Of a stretch of 64,000 nt of DNA, positions 8,108-17,150 are shown in pieces. The translations under genes and the position numbers were made by a program. The notes below the pieces were generated by a model, which saw only the letters and a program-made list of their open reading frames with translations, searched no databases and was not told the DNA's origin. How positions within the stretch are numbered: the first letter of the stretch is position 1; each line of letters opens with the position of its first letter. The DNA is taken from positions 62,001-126,000 of the forward strand of contig QCDL01000003.1 in assembly GCA_003280915.1 (NCBI GenBank), written 5' to 3'. The stretch is from Prochlorococcus sp. AG-355-I04. GTDB lineage: Bacteria; Cyanobacteriota; Cyanobacteriia; PCC-6307; Cyanobiaceae.

Positions 8108-9910
8108 ATGCGCGTGACAACCTCATTTCCTCTGGGGACACTTCGTGACACACCTTCTGAAGCTGAGATTATTTCACATCAATTACTCTTAAAAGCTGGG
8201 TATATTCGCAGAGTTAACAGCGGTATTTATGCATACATGCCGCTAATGCTTAGAGTTATTGAAAAAATATCCGCAATAATAGAGAAAGAACTTAATAGTA
8301 TTGGTTGTACAAAATTACTTTTACCCCAACTTCATCCTGCAGATTTATGGAAAAAAAGTGAAAGGTGGGAAGGATATACCGCAGGTGAAGGAATAATGTT
8401 TAATCTCAAAGATAGACAAGGTAAAGAATTTGGTTTAGCACCAACTCACGAAGAGGTAATCACGAGTATTGCATCAGAGACCATCAACTCCTATAAGCAA
8501 TTACCTCAATGTTTTTACCAAATTCAGACAAAATTTAGAGATGAAATACGGCCAAGGTTTGGATTGATGAGAAGTAGAGAATTTATAATGAAAGATGGTT
8601 ATTCTTTTCATTCTTCAGAAAAGGATCTAGCTTCTTTCTATGAGAAAGTGGGCAATGCTTATGAAAATATTTTTAAATCTTGTGGACTGCAGACCGTAGG
8701 GGTTGAAGCTGATAGTGGAGCAATTGGCGGTGCTTCATCTAAAGAATTTATGGTCACTGCTGATGCTGGGGAAGATTCCATTTTATTCACTCAAAGCGGT
8801 TCATATGCTGCCAATATCGAAAAAGCTGTTTCTATACCCTCTCAACCTGTTCCACTTAAAGATAATATTGCAGAGTGGTTGGAAACGCCTCATCAAAAAA
8901 CAATCCTAGAAGTTTGCAATAATAACAATTTAGACCCAAGTCAGATTATTAAAGTAGTAATATTCCTTGCACAGTTCGAAGGTAGATTTGAGATCCCAAT
9001 TCTTGTATGCATAAGAGGCGATCAACACATTAATGAAGTAAAGCTTTTTAACTTAATCAATAAACTTAATCACTTGAATCTCCTTAATCTTAAAAAGATT
9101 GAAGAAAAAAATACTATCGAAAAAAATCTAGTTGATTTACCCTTAGGTTTCATCGGGCCAGATTTAGATAATAAAACTATTAAAGCTAGTTCTAATTGGG
9201 AAAAAAAATGGACAAGAATAATTGACCATTCTGCAAGTGAACTTTCAAAGTTTATAAGTGGTGGGAATAAAGTTAATTTCCATAAAGTTTTTCAAGAATT
9301 TTCTTTTGATTCGAAAGACTATCTTATTGGGGATATCAGGAATGCAAAAAAAGGAGATAAAATAAGTAATTATGATGATGAAGAACTTAAAGAAAAAAAA
9401 GGTATCGAGATTGGACATATTTTCCAACTAGGTCAGAAATATAGTGAAAAATTAAATGCAAAGTTTTCTGACAAGGACGGGCAGTTAAAAAATTTATGGA
9501 TGGGATGTTACGGGATAGGAGTGACAAGAATAGCTCAAGCAGCTATCGAACAGAATCATGATCAAAAAGGAATTTGTTGGCCTATCCAGATTTCTCCTTT
9601 TGAAGTTATTATTATCCCAACAAACCTAAAAGATCCTATTCAAAGTGATCTTACTGAGCAAATCTATAACAACTTTTTAATTAATAAAATTGATGTCCTT
9701 CTTGATGATAGAAACGATAGAGCTGGAGTGAAATTTAAAGATGCGGAATTAATTGGTATTCCTTTTCAGATAATTATTGGCAGAGATTCTATTAATAAAG
9801 AAGTAGAACTTTTATGCAGAACAAATAACACTAAGCTTAAAATTAGTACTGATAAATTGTTAGAAACATTTATTTCCGAATCTGAAATAATGTACAATAA
9901 GAAGTCTTGA
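8108..9910 (+). CDS. proS: Prolyl-tRNA synthetase
   Basis: This 600-residue class II synthetase charges tRNA-Pro. I choose the ATG at 8108, where the protein begins MRVTTSFPLGTL as expected; the upstream in-frame ATG at 8072 would add 12 atypical residues. The core shows motif 2 (FRDEIRPRFGLMRSREFIMKD near residue 145), an inserted editing domain in the middle, motif 3 (GCYGIGVTR near residue 457) and a C-terminal anticodon-binding domain with DDRNDRAGVKFKDAELIG. The insertion marks the long bacterial (ProS type 1) architecture. It is followed 27 bases later by psb27 on the same strand. Confidence 0.95.
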   Translation: MRVTTSFPLGTLRDTPSEAEIISHQLLLKAGYIRRVNSGIYAYMPLMLRVIEKISAIIEKELNSIGCTKLLLPQLHPADLWKKSERWEGYTAGEGIMFNLKDRQGKEFGLAPTHEEVITSIASETINSYKQLPQCFYQIQTKFRDEIRPRFGLMRSREFIMKDGYSFHSSEKDLASFYEKVGNAYENIFKSCGLQTVGVEADSGAIGGASSKEFMVTADAGEDSILFTQSGSYAANIEKAVSIPSQPVPLKDNIAEWLETPHQKTILEVCNNNNLDPSQIIKVVIFLAQFEGRFEIPILVCIRGDQHINEVKLFNLINKLNHLNLLNLKKIEEKNTIEKNLVDLPLGFIGPDLDNKTIKASSNWEKKWTRIIDHSASELSKFISGGNKVNFHKVFQEFSFDSKDYLIGDIRNAKKGDKISNYDDEELKEKKGIEIGHIFQLGQKYSEKLNAKFSDKDGQLKNLWMGCYGIGVTRIAQAAIEQNHDQKGICWPIQISPFEVIIIPTNLKDPIQSDLTEQIYNNFLINKIDVLLDDRNDRAGVKFKDAELIGIPFQIIIGRDSINKEVELLCRTNNTKLKISTDKLLETFISESEIMYNKKS

Positions 9911-9937
9911 AGCTTATTTTTTTTTGGGAGCTAAGTT

Positions 9938-10375
9938 ATGTTACTGAAATGGACGTCAAAGTTATTTTTTAAGAATCTTACCAAAGCTATATCTTTTGCA
10001 ATGTCCTTAATTGTTGCTTTTACACTATTTAGTTCCCCTTCCATAGCTGCAAAAACCGCTATGACAGGTGACTATACTAAGGATACAATTTCAGTTGTTA
10101 AAACATTACAAACAGCTGTTGATACTCCAAAAGATTCTCCAAATAAAGATGAAGTACGAAGTGAGGCTCTTACACTTATAACTGACTATATTTCCAGATA
10201 TAGAAATAGAGGGATGGTGAATAAAACACAATCATTTACCACAATGCAAACAGCATTAAATGCTATGGCAGGTCATTACAAAAACTTTGCAAGTAGACCT
10301 TTACCAGATAAACTTAAAGAGCGTTTAACCAAAGAATTTTCTCTTGCTGAAAAAATGGTTCTAAGAGAAAGTTGA
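9938..10375 (+). CDS. psb27: Photosystem II assembly/repair protein Psb27
   Basis: This 145-residue precursor has a basic hydrophobic signal peptide (residues 1-38) ending in SIAAK, then a four-helix Psb27 domain with DYTKDTISVVKTL, a LITDYISRYR segment and a HYKNFASRPLP segment. Psb27 binds the lumenal side of CP43 in photosystem II assembly intermediates and keeps the manganese cluster from loading early. Cyanobacterial Psb27 is usually a lipoprotein; here no cysteine lies at the signal cleavage site, so signal peptidase I processing is predicted. A GGGAG Shine-Dalgarno at 9926-9930 supports the start. Confidence 0.9.
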   Translation: MLLKWTSKLFFKNLTKAISFAMSLIVAFTLFSSPSIAAKTAMTGDYTKDTISVVKTLQTAVDTPKDSPNKDEVRSEALTLITDYISRYRNRGMVNKTQSFTTMQTALNAMAGHYKNFASRPLPDKLKERLTKEFSLAEKMVLRES

Positions 10376-10384
10376 TACAATTCA

Positions 10385-11767
<1,383 letters not shown>

Positions 11768-11782
11768 TTTAGTTCCAAATTA

Positions 11783-12784
11783 ATGAAGGAATCCTTTAGA
11801 CATCTTGAACATAAAAAAGTTGATCTCATTGGTCTGGGCAACGCAATAGTAGATATTATTGTAAATATTGAAGATGAGTTTCTTGAGATAAATAATCTAG
11901 ATAAAGGATCAATGAATCTAATTAATTCTGATGAATCACAGAGATTGTTAGAAAATTGCAAAGTGATCAAACAAATTTCAGGTGGGTCCTCAGCAAATAC
12001 CGTTGTTTCTTTAGCAGAATTAGGAAATCATGTGCAGTTTATAGGTAGAGTGAAAAATGATCAATTTGGGAATTTCTTTTCTGAAGATATAAAAAAAAGT
12101 AAGACAATATTTAATACTCCACCAACTATTGAAGGTGCTCCAACAGCTCATTCAATTATTTTGGTTACACCTGATGCACAAAGAACTATGTGCACTTACC
12201 TAGGAGCATCTGTAGAGTTTGAGCCCAAAAACATTGACTTTACTGTAATTAAGGAAAGTAAATATTTATATTTAGAAGGATATTTATGGGACAGCGAATT
12301 AGCTAAAAAAGCTTTTATTAAAGCCGCCCAAATTGCAAAACAATCTAATACAAAAATAATTCTTTCTTTGTCCGATTCATTTTGTGTAGATAGACATCGT
12401 GAGAGTTTCTTGGAATTAATTTATGAATATGTAGACATTGTTTTTTGTAATGAATCCGAGGTGTTAAGTCTTTTTAAAAATGATAAATTATCAAGCTGCC
12501 AAGAAGACCTATCTTCCTTATGTGAATTAGTCATAGTAACTCTTGGAAGCAATGGTTCTCTTATAATTAATAAAAATAATGTTGAAATAATTGAGTCAAT
12601 ATCGAAAGGCAAGATTATTGATACTACAGGAGCCGGAGATATCTATGCGGGAGGATTTATCCATGGATTAATAAACAATTGTTCCCTCAAAAAATGCGGA
12701 GAGATAGCTTCAATTTGTGCGGGGCAAATAATTACGCAATTAGGATCCAGATCAGATATTGATCTTAAAGAGTTAATAGAATAG
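11783..12784 (+). CDS. PfkB-family carbohydrate/nucleoside kinase
   Basis: This 333-residue kinase has both PfkB signatures: an N-terminal GGSSANTVVSLAELG box near residue 67 and the C-terminal DTTGAGDIYAGGF motif near residue 278, whose Asp is the catalytic base. The N-terminal GLGNAIVDI start and overall pattern resemble adenosine/ribokinase-type members. Co-location with purA makes adenosine or another nucleoside a reasonable substrate guess, but that is inference. It is convergent with cutA, whose stop lies 6 bases away. Confidence 0.86.
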   Translation: MKESFRHLEHKKVDLIGLGNAIVDIIVNIEDEFLEINNLDKGSMNLINSDESQRLLENCKVIKQISGGSSANTVVSLAELGNHVQFIGRVKNDQFGNFFSEDIKKSKTIFNTPPTIEGAPTAHSIILVTPDAQRTMCTYLGASVEFEPKNIDFTVIKESKYLYLEGYLWDSELAKKAFIKAAQIAKQSNTKIILSLSDSFCVDRHRESFLELIYEYVDIVFCNESEVLSLFKNDKLSSCQEDLSSLCELVIVTLGSNGSLIINKNNVEIIESISKGKIIDTTGAGDIYAGGFIHGLINNCSLKKCGEIASICAGQIITQLGSRSDIDLKELIE

Positions 12785-12790
12785 ATTTAA

Positions 12791-13096
12791 TCAAATAGTC
12801 TTATTTAACCAATCATAATATTTCATCTCAGCATGGTATTTTTTGTAAATAATTTGAGGGACATCATATGTTGAATTTTTATTTACGAAATCAATTAAAC
12901 TATCTTTAGATTCTAGATTACTTTTTATTGTAATTTCAAACTCTTTAGTTTCTTGAATATCATCATCCCACTCGTAAACTGAAAGAATTTGCTTTATGGA
13001 AACACAAGCTGCAAGTTTTTCTTTTATGAGTAATTTAGCCATTCGCACAGCATTTGTTTTACATGATTCAGTTGTGATAATAACTAATATTTCCAT
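12791..13096 (-). CDS. cutA: Divalent-cation tolerance protein CutA
   Basis: This 101-residue cytosolic protein fits the small trimeric CutA family: an N-terminal ITTESCKTNAVRMAKLLIKEKLAACVSI stretch, a central YEWDDDIQETKEFEITIKS strand pair, and a C-terminal YDVPQIIYK segment followed by a tryptophan. CutA proteins have a ferredoxin-like fold related to PII signalling proteins and are associated with copper tolerance, though their role is unsettled. It shares a strand with cobK, 13 bases downstream of it. Confidence 0.9.
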   Translation of the reverse strand: MEILVIITTESCKTNAVRMAKLLIKEKLAACVSIKQILSVYEWDDDIQETKEFEITIKSNLESKDSLIDFVNKNSTYDVPQIIYKKYHAEMKYYDWLNKTI

Positions 13097-13109
13097 AATG
13101 AATTAAACG

Positions 13110-13910
13110 TCAATAATTTGATTTAATTATGTGATTAATCAAATCCTTGTATTGATTGAAAGAGTGGGAATAATCATTTTTAACTTTCGGCCTTTTAACC
13201 AAAAATAACTTCATTTTACTTCCAGAAACTATACTCTCCCAGTTTTTCTGAGAATAACTTCCAGATTCTCTGCATAGAACATAATCTATCTCCCAAAAAT
13301 CACAAAGTTTTTTTTCTAAAATGCTTTTATTATTTTTACTCGGTTCAAGTATCGCTATGTTTGAATTTTTAATTGATGATCCAAAAGCTTTAGTTATACT
13401 CTCATAAGTTGGAAGCACCCTTGTAAATACATTTGCTTTGCAATTGATATAATAATTAGCTGTATCTTTAAGGAATCTTGATCCAATTGCCAGAAGAATA
13501 TTCTTATTTTCTATATCAATGCTATTTATATCTTTTAAATCATCAATATAAAAAAAATTATTAGTGTTATTTATTAGAGAATTCCTCTCAAATAGTAAAA
13601 GAGGTATATTAATCTCTTTACATGCATTATTAAGATTTTTAGAAATTATTACAGCAAACGGATGAGTAGCATCGACAACGCATGTGATTTTATTTTTATG
13701 TATGAAATTAATTATTTGATCTTTATTATTTAATTTACCCGTAATGATATGTAACTTTGGATTTTCAATATAAGCTTGCCCTGCTTTATAAGTTAAAACA
13801 CTTACAAAGACTGAATAATTAAGTTCAAGAAGCCTATTTGCTATTACAGGACCATCCGAAGTTCCTGATAGGATCCAAACATTTTTATAGCAATTTTCTT
13901 GATTCTGCAT
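13110..13910 (-). CDS. cobK: Precorrin-6A reductase (CobK/CbiJ)
   Basis: This 266-residue protein begins with a Rossmann-like VWILSGTSDGPVIANRLLE motif, then has the family VDATHPFAVIISKNL segment near residue 97, a FTRVLPT segment, and a late CRESGSYSQKNW motif. CobK reduces the corrin macrocycle with NADPH in cobalamin synthesis; in marine cyanobacteria the product is pseudocobalamin. Another corrin gene, cobM, lies 38 kb away in this window, so the pathway is scattered. It is divergent from ssb with only 28 bases between start codons. Confidence 0.84.
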   Translation of the reverse strand: MQNQENCYKNVWILSGTSDGPVIANRLLELNYSVFVSVLTYKAGQAYIENPKLHIITGKLNNKDQIINFIHKNKITCVVDATHPFAVIISKNLNNACKEINIPLLLFERNSLINNTNNFFYIDDLKDINSIDIENKNILLAIGSRFLKDTANYYINCKANVFTRVLPTYESITKAFGSSIKNSNIAILEPSKNNKSILEKKLCDFWEIDYVLCRESGSYSQKNWESIVSGSKMKLFLVKRPKVKNDYSHSFNQYKDLINHIIKSNY

Positions 13911-13938
13911 CAGTATGTCTTTAATTAGATAGTAAGTA

Positions 13939-14364
13939 ATGAATCATTGTTTAATTCAGGGGGTAATCAATAGCGCTCCCCAAATGAGGTATACCAAAGA
14001 AAACCAAACTCCAATTGCAGAAATGATTGTTAATTTTAAAGGATTACGTAGTGAAGATCCACCCAGAGATCTCAAGATCATAGGGTGGGGAAATATTGCC
14101 CAAGAAATGGTAGATGAGCTAAAGGAAGGTCAAAATATTGTTATTGAGGGACGTCTAAGGATGAATTCTGTCACGAGAAAAGACGGCACAAAAGAAAAGC
14201 AACCAGAACTAACAGCTTCAAAGATTCATCAAATTTCGCCAGTTGATGTCATTAAGTCTGATCAAAAAGAAAATAATGAGTCATTTAAAAATAAAGAAAC
14301 AGCCAAAAACTCTAGTTGGGATAGTTCGCCTTTAGTACCCGAAGTTGACGAAATACCTTTTTAA
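13939..14364 (+). CDS. ssb: Single-stranded DNA-binding protein
   Basis: This 141-residue protein has an N-terminal OB fold (residues 1-105) with the usual IEGRLRMNSV strand, a polar Lys/Asn/Ser-rich linker, and an acidic C-terminal tip ending VDEIPF, the partner-docking tail of bacterial SSB. It coats single-stranded DNA and recruits replication and repair proteins such as PriA, also encoded in this window. The stop is two bases from the convergent stop of the 14366-14548 gene. Confidence 0.92.
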   Translation: MNHCLIQGVINSAPQMRYTKENQTPIAEMIVNFKGLRSEDPPRDLKIIGWGNIAQEMVDELKEGQNIVIEGRLRMNSVTRKDGTKEKQPELTASKIHQISPVDVIKSDQKENNESFKNKETAKNSSWDSSPLVPEVDEIPF

Positions 14365-14365
14365 A

Positions 14366-14548
14366 TTAAACATCAACATTATTTTCTTGAACAATTATAA
14401 TTAGTTTGCTTATTTTTCTTTCAAGCGCGGCAAGTTCGCTTCTGATTTCTGGCCATTTACCCTTATCAAGATTTTCGAGTAGCCATGCTCTATCTTGATC
14501 AAGTTTAAAAATTAAATCTCCTTGATTTGCAGTATTAGGATCTTGCAT
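14366..14548 (-). CDS. Small conserved-type hypothetical protein
   Basis: This 60-residue soluble protein (ATG at 14548; a longer GTG form is less likely) reads MQDPNTANQGDL then an amphipathic helix with DQDRAWLLENLDKGKWPEIRS and a second helix ELAALERKISKLI. It looks like a compact helical hairpin. It fits exactly between convergent ssb and divergent DUF2854 genes, which supports a real gene. Function unknown. Confidence 0.65.
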   Translation of the reverse strand: MQDPNTANQGDLIFKLDQDRAWLLENLDKGKWPEIRSELAALERKISKLIIIVQENNVDV

Positions 14549-14590
14549 AATACTTATTAGCACATTTAAAAATCATTCTACATAATCAAA

Positions 14591-15121
14591 ATGAAGAAAT
14601 ACTTATCGCCTGGAAACTTAATCGTAACCGCTGGGGGTATATTAGCTTTTGTTGGAATGACTGCTTATTTTACAGACTCAGTGAATTTAAGTGTACCTAC
14701 TTTTTTTTATGGAGTACCTATTTTTCTAATTGGATTAGGCTTAAAGACTGCCGAAATACCTCCTGTAGAGTTGTTTGACAAGACAAATTTTGCGACAAAT
14801 AAATTTAATAGACCAAAAGAATTAACCGCACTAGTTAAAGATGTTACAAGATGGAGGTATGGGATAAAAGCTCATCTTGAATCGTCATTAGAATCTTTAA
14901 ATTTGTGGGACGAGGATAACCCCCCTCAATTAAAAGAAATAGAAGAAATTACAAAAGAAGAAAAAAATGGTCTCAGAATGCGTTTCGAATTAAACGCTGT
15001 CCCTCTCGAAAAATGGATTGAAAAACAAGAAAGATTAAACAGGTTTTTCGTCAAAGGTCTTGAATCAGAATTTATTATCGACGATAATAAAAAAGAATTT
15101 GATTTTATTCTCTTTTATTGA
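14591..15121 (+). CDS. DUF2854 membrane protein
   Basis: This 176-residue protein has two close membrane segments (about residues 9-27 and 36-52) and a soluble C-terminal domain. The pattern SPGNLIVTAGGILAFVGM, then FYGVPIFLIGLGLKTAE-PP, matches the DUF2854 family found in cyanobacteria and plastids. Its function is unknown to me; restriction to oxygenic phototrophs suggests a thylakoid or envelope role. It is followed 64 bases later by argB. Confidence 0.82.
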   Translation: MKKYLSPGNLIVTAGGILAFVGMTAYFTDSVNLSVPTFFYGVPIFLIGLGLKTAEIPPVELFDKTNFATNKFNRPKELTALVKDVTRWRYGIKAHLESSLESLNLWDEDNPPQLKEIEEITKEEKNGLRMRFELNAVPLEKWIEKQERLNRFFVKGLESEFIIDDNKKEFDFILFY

Positions 15122-15185
15122 ATATAGGGATATATTTGTAAAAACCTAATTTCTCAATTCAATCAAGTTTTAATGAATTTTAATA

Positions 15186-16037
15186 ATGAATGATTCTCAA
15201 AGAGTATCAATATTAAGCGAAGCACTTCCGTATATACAAAGTTTCTCAGGTAGAAAAATTGTTATCAAGTATGGTGGTTCTGTTATGGAAAATGATAATT
15301 TAAAAAATGCTTTTTTTAGAGACATAGCACTTTTATCAACTGTTGGGGTTTGTCCGATAGTAATTCATGGAGGTGGACCCGAGATCAATAATTGGTTAAA
15401 GAAATTAGAAATATCTCCTAAATTCGAAAATGGATTAAGAATTACTGATCAAAAAACAATGGAAATTGTCGAGATGGTTCTAATGGGTAGAGTTAACAAA
15501 CAAATTGTAAAAGGCATTAATAAAACTGGATCCTTAGCTGTGGGAATATCAGGTCTTGATGGCAACTTAATTCAATCTAGAGAACTAGGAGATGGGAGCC
15601 ATGGGTTAGTGGGAGAGGTTACAAAAATCAATCCTGACATATTAGATCCTCTTATTTCTAAAGGATATATCCCAATTATTTCTAGCATTGGATCAACCTT
15701 CGAGGGTATTTCCCATAACATTAATGCAGATTTTGTTGCTGGAGAAATTGCTGCTGCAATAAATGCAGAAAAACTTATTCTTCTTACTGATACTCAAGGG
15801 ATTTTAAAAGAAAAAGATAACAAAAATAGTCTTGTTGAAAAAACTAATCTCAAAGAGGCAAGAGATTTTATTGATAAAAAAATTGTGACTGAAGGTATGA
15901 TTCCAAAGACAGAATGCTGTATAAGAGCTTTAGCACAAGGAGTCAAAGCAGCTCACATTATTGATGGAAGAATAGAACATTCATTACTTCTAGAGATTTT
16001 TACAAATTCCGGAATAGGTACAATGATAGTTGCCTAA
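15186..16037 (+). CDS. argB: Acetylglutamate kinase
   Basis: This 283-residue amino-acid kinase phosphorylates N-acetylglutamate, the controlling step of arginine synthesis. Visible motifs are [10 protein letters not shown] near residue 25, [15 protein letters not shown] near residue 62, SISGLDG-type glycine loops, and the late ILLTDTQGI and MIPKTECC segments. The N-terminal extension before the first strand is the kind that allows hexamer formation and PII regulation in cyanobacteria; PII control is known for the family, not shown here. The DUF3153 gene starts three bases after the stop. Confidence 0.95.
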   Translation: MNDSQRVSILSEALPYIQSFSGRKIVIKYGGSVMENDNLKNAFFRDIALLSTVGVCPIVIHGGGPEINNWLKKLEISPKFENGLRITDQKTMEIVEMVLMGRVNKQIVKGINKTGSLAVGISGLDGNLIQSRELGDGSHGLVGEVTKINPDILDPLISKGYIPIISSIGSTFEGISHNINADFVAGEIAAAINAEKLILLTDTQGILKEKDNKNSLVEKTNLKEARDFIDKKIVTEGMIPKTECCIRALAQGVKAAHIIDGRIEHSLLLEIFTNSGIGTMIVA

Positions 16038-16040
16038 CCC

Positions 16041-17150
16041 ATGAAAACTTATGAGCAAGTTTTAGAAACAGTAGAACTTGCTTTAGCTAAAGGTGAGTAT
16101 CATTATTGTATTGAATTTCTTTTGCCCATAATCGAATCATTTCCTTTATCAAGCAAAGAGGGTGTAAATTTAAGAACAATCTTAATTACTGCTCTTTGTG
16201 GTATCAATAAAAAGGAGGAGGCCAAAAGGTTTTGTAAAGAACTTCTAAAATCTTACGATAATAAGACGAGAGAAAATGCAAAATATTTGATGGAAGTTAT
16301 AGAATCTCCTGACATTAAAAAGCCAGAAAATTGGAACGTACAGTTTGAAAGCGACCCATCACTCAATAAAAAATCTCTTAACTCACTGCGCAAAAAAAAA
16401 GAGATATTGAAGAAAAAAAAATTTATTAATGTAACTGAGACACCAACTGGTGAAACAAAATCCTTTCAGAAAGGCTTTTCACTGATCATTTTTTTAATAC
16501 TATTATTATTAATTCCACTTTTAAGTGGCTGCGTAAAAATTGAGGATACCCTTGATCTTAGTGAATTTGATTCAATAACTAATAATTTAGTTATAGAGAG
16601 TAAATACATAAAGAAATTTCCTTGGCAATTAAAATTTGAAGAGAAGATGAAAGATATTTTTCCTGACGCAGAAATTGAACAAGACGAATCAACCTTTTCT
16701 TTGAAACATAAAAATCTCAATTTAGAGGATACAAAGCAAGTTCTTAAAATCACCCAAAATTCAGCTGGAAAGTTAGCGGGAGAATCAACAAATATAGAAA
16801 TTAATACTACTCAAAAAAACTTCATTTTTTTTAAAAAATACTTTTACAGGTTAGATTTAGATCTAAATTCTATTAAAGGCATTGATAATTTAGAACTCAT
16901 TTTCAAAATTGTTCACCCTAATAAAGCTATCCTTACCGATAAAAATAATTCAAATTTAGAAATCACAAAAAATCTAATAATTTGGCATTTAAATCAAGGG
17001 CAGGTAAATAGTCTTGAATTTTCTTTCTGGAGCCTCAACAAACTCTTTATTGGGATATTTATTATTTTAATAATTATAATATTAGCTTATCTATTAAGAT
17101 TCTATAGATTTAAATTAGGTTCAGACTTACCTCAACTTCCATCAAAGTAA
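16041..17150 (+). CDS. DUF3153-type membrane protein with N-terminal helical domain and internal lipobox
   Basis: This 369-residue protein has three parts. Residues 1-95 are helical and TPR-like. A Lys-rich linker follows. At residues 147-164 a hydrophobic stretch ends in LLSGC, a lipoprotein box with Cys164, and precedes a roughly 170-residue beta-rich DUF3153-like domain and a C-terminal membrane segment (about 335-353). Lipoboxes normally sit at the N-terminus, so this looks like a cytosolic TPR module joined to a former lipoprotein. There is no stop or good internal start to split it. It abuts argB (3 bases). Function unknown. Confidence 0.75.
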   Translation: MKTYEQVLETVELALAKGEYHYCIEFLLPIIESFPLSSKEGVNLRTILITALCGINKKEEAKRFCKELLKSYDNKTRENAKYLMEVIESPDIKKPENWNVQFESDPSLNKKSLNSLRKKKEILKKKKFINVTETPTGETKSFQKGFSLIIFLILLLLIPLLSGCVKIEDTLDLSEFDSITNNLVIESKYIKKFPWQLKFEEKMKDIFPDAEIEQDESTFSLKHKNLNLEDTKQVLKITQNSAGKLAGESTNIEINTTQKNFIFFKKYFYRLDLDLNSIKGIDNLELIFKIVHPNKAILTDKNNSNLEITKNLIIWHLNQGQVNSLEFSFWSLNKLFIGIFIILIIIILAYLLRFYRFKLGSDLPQLPSK

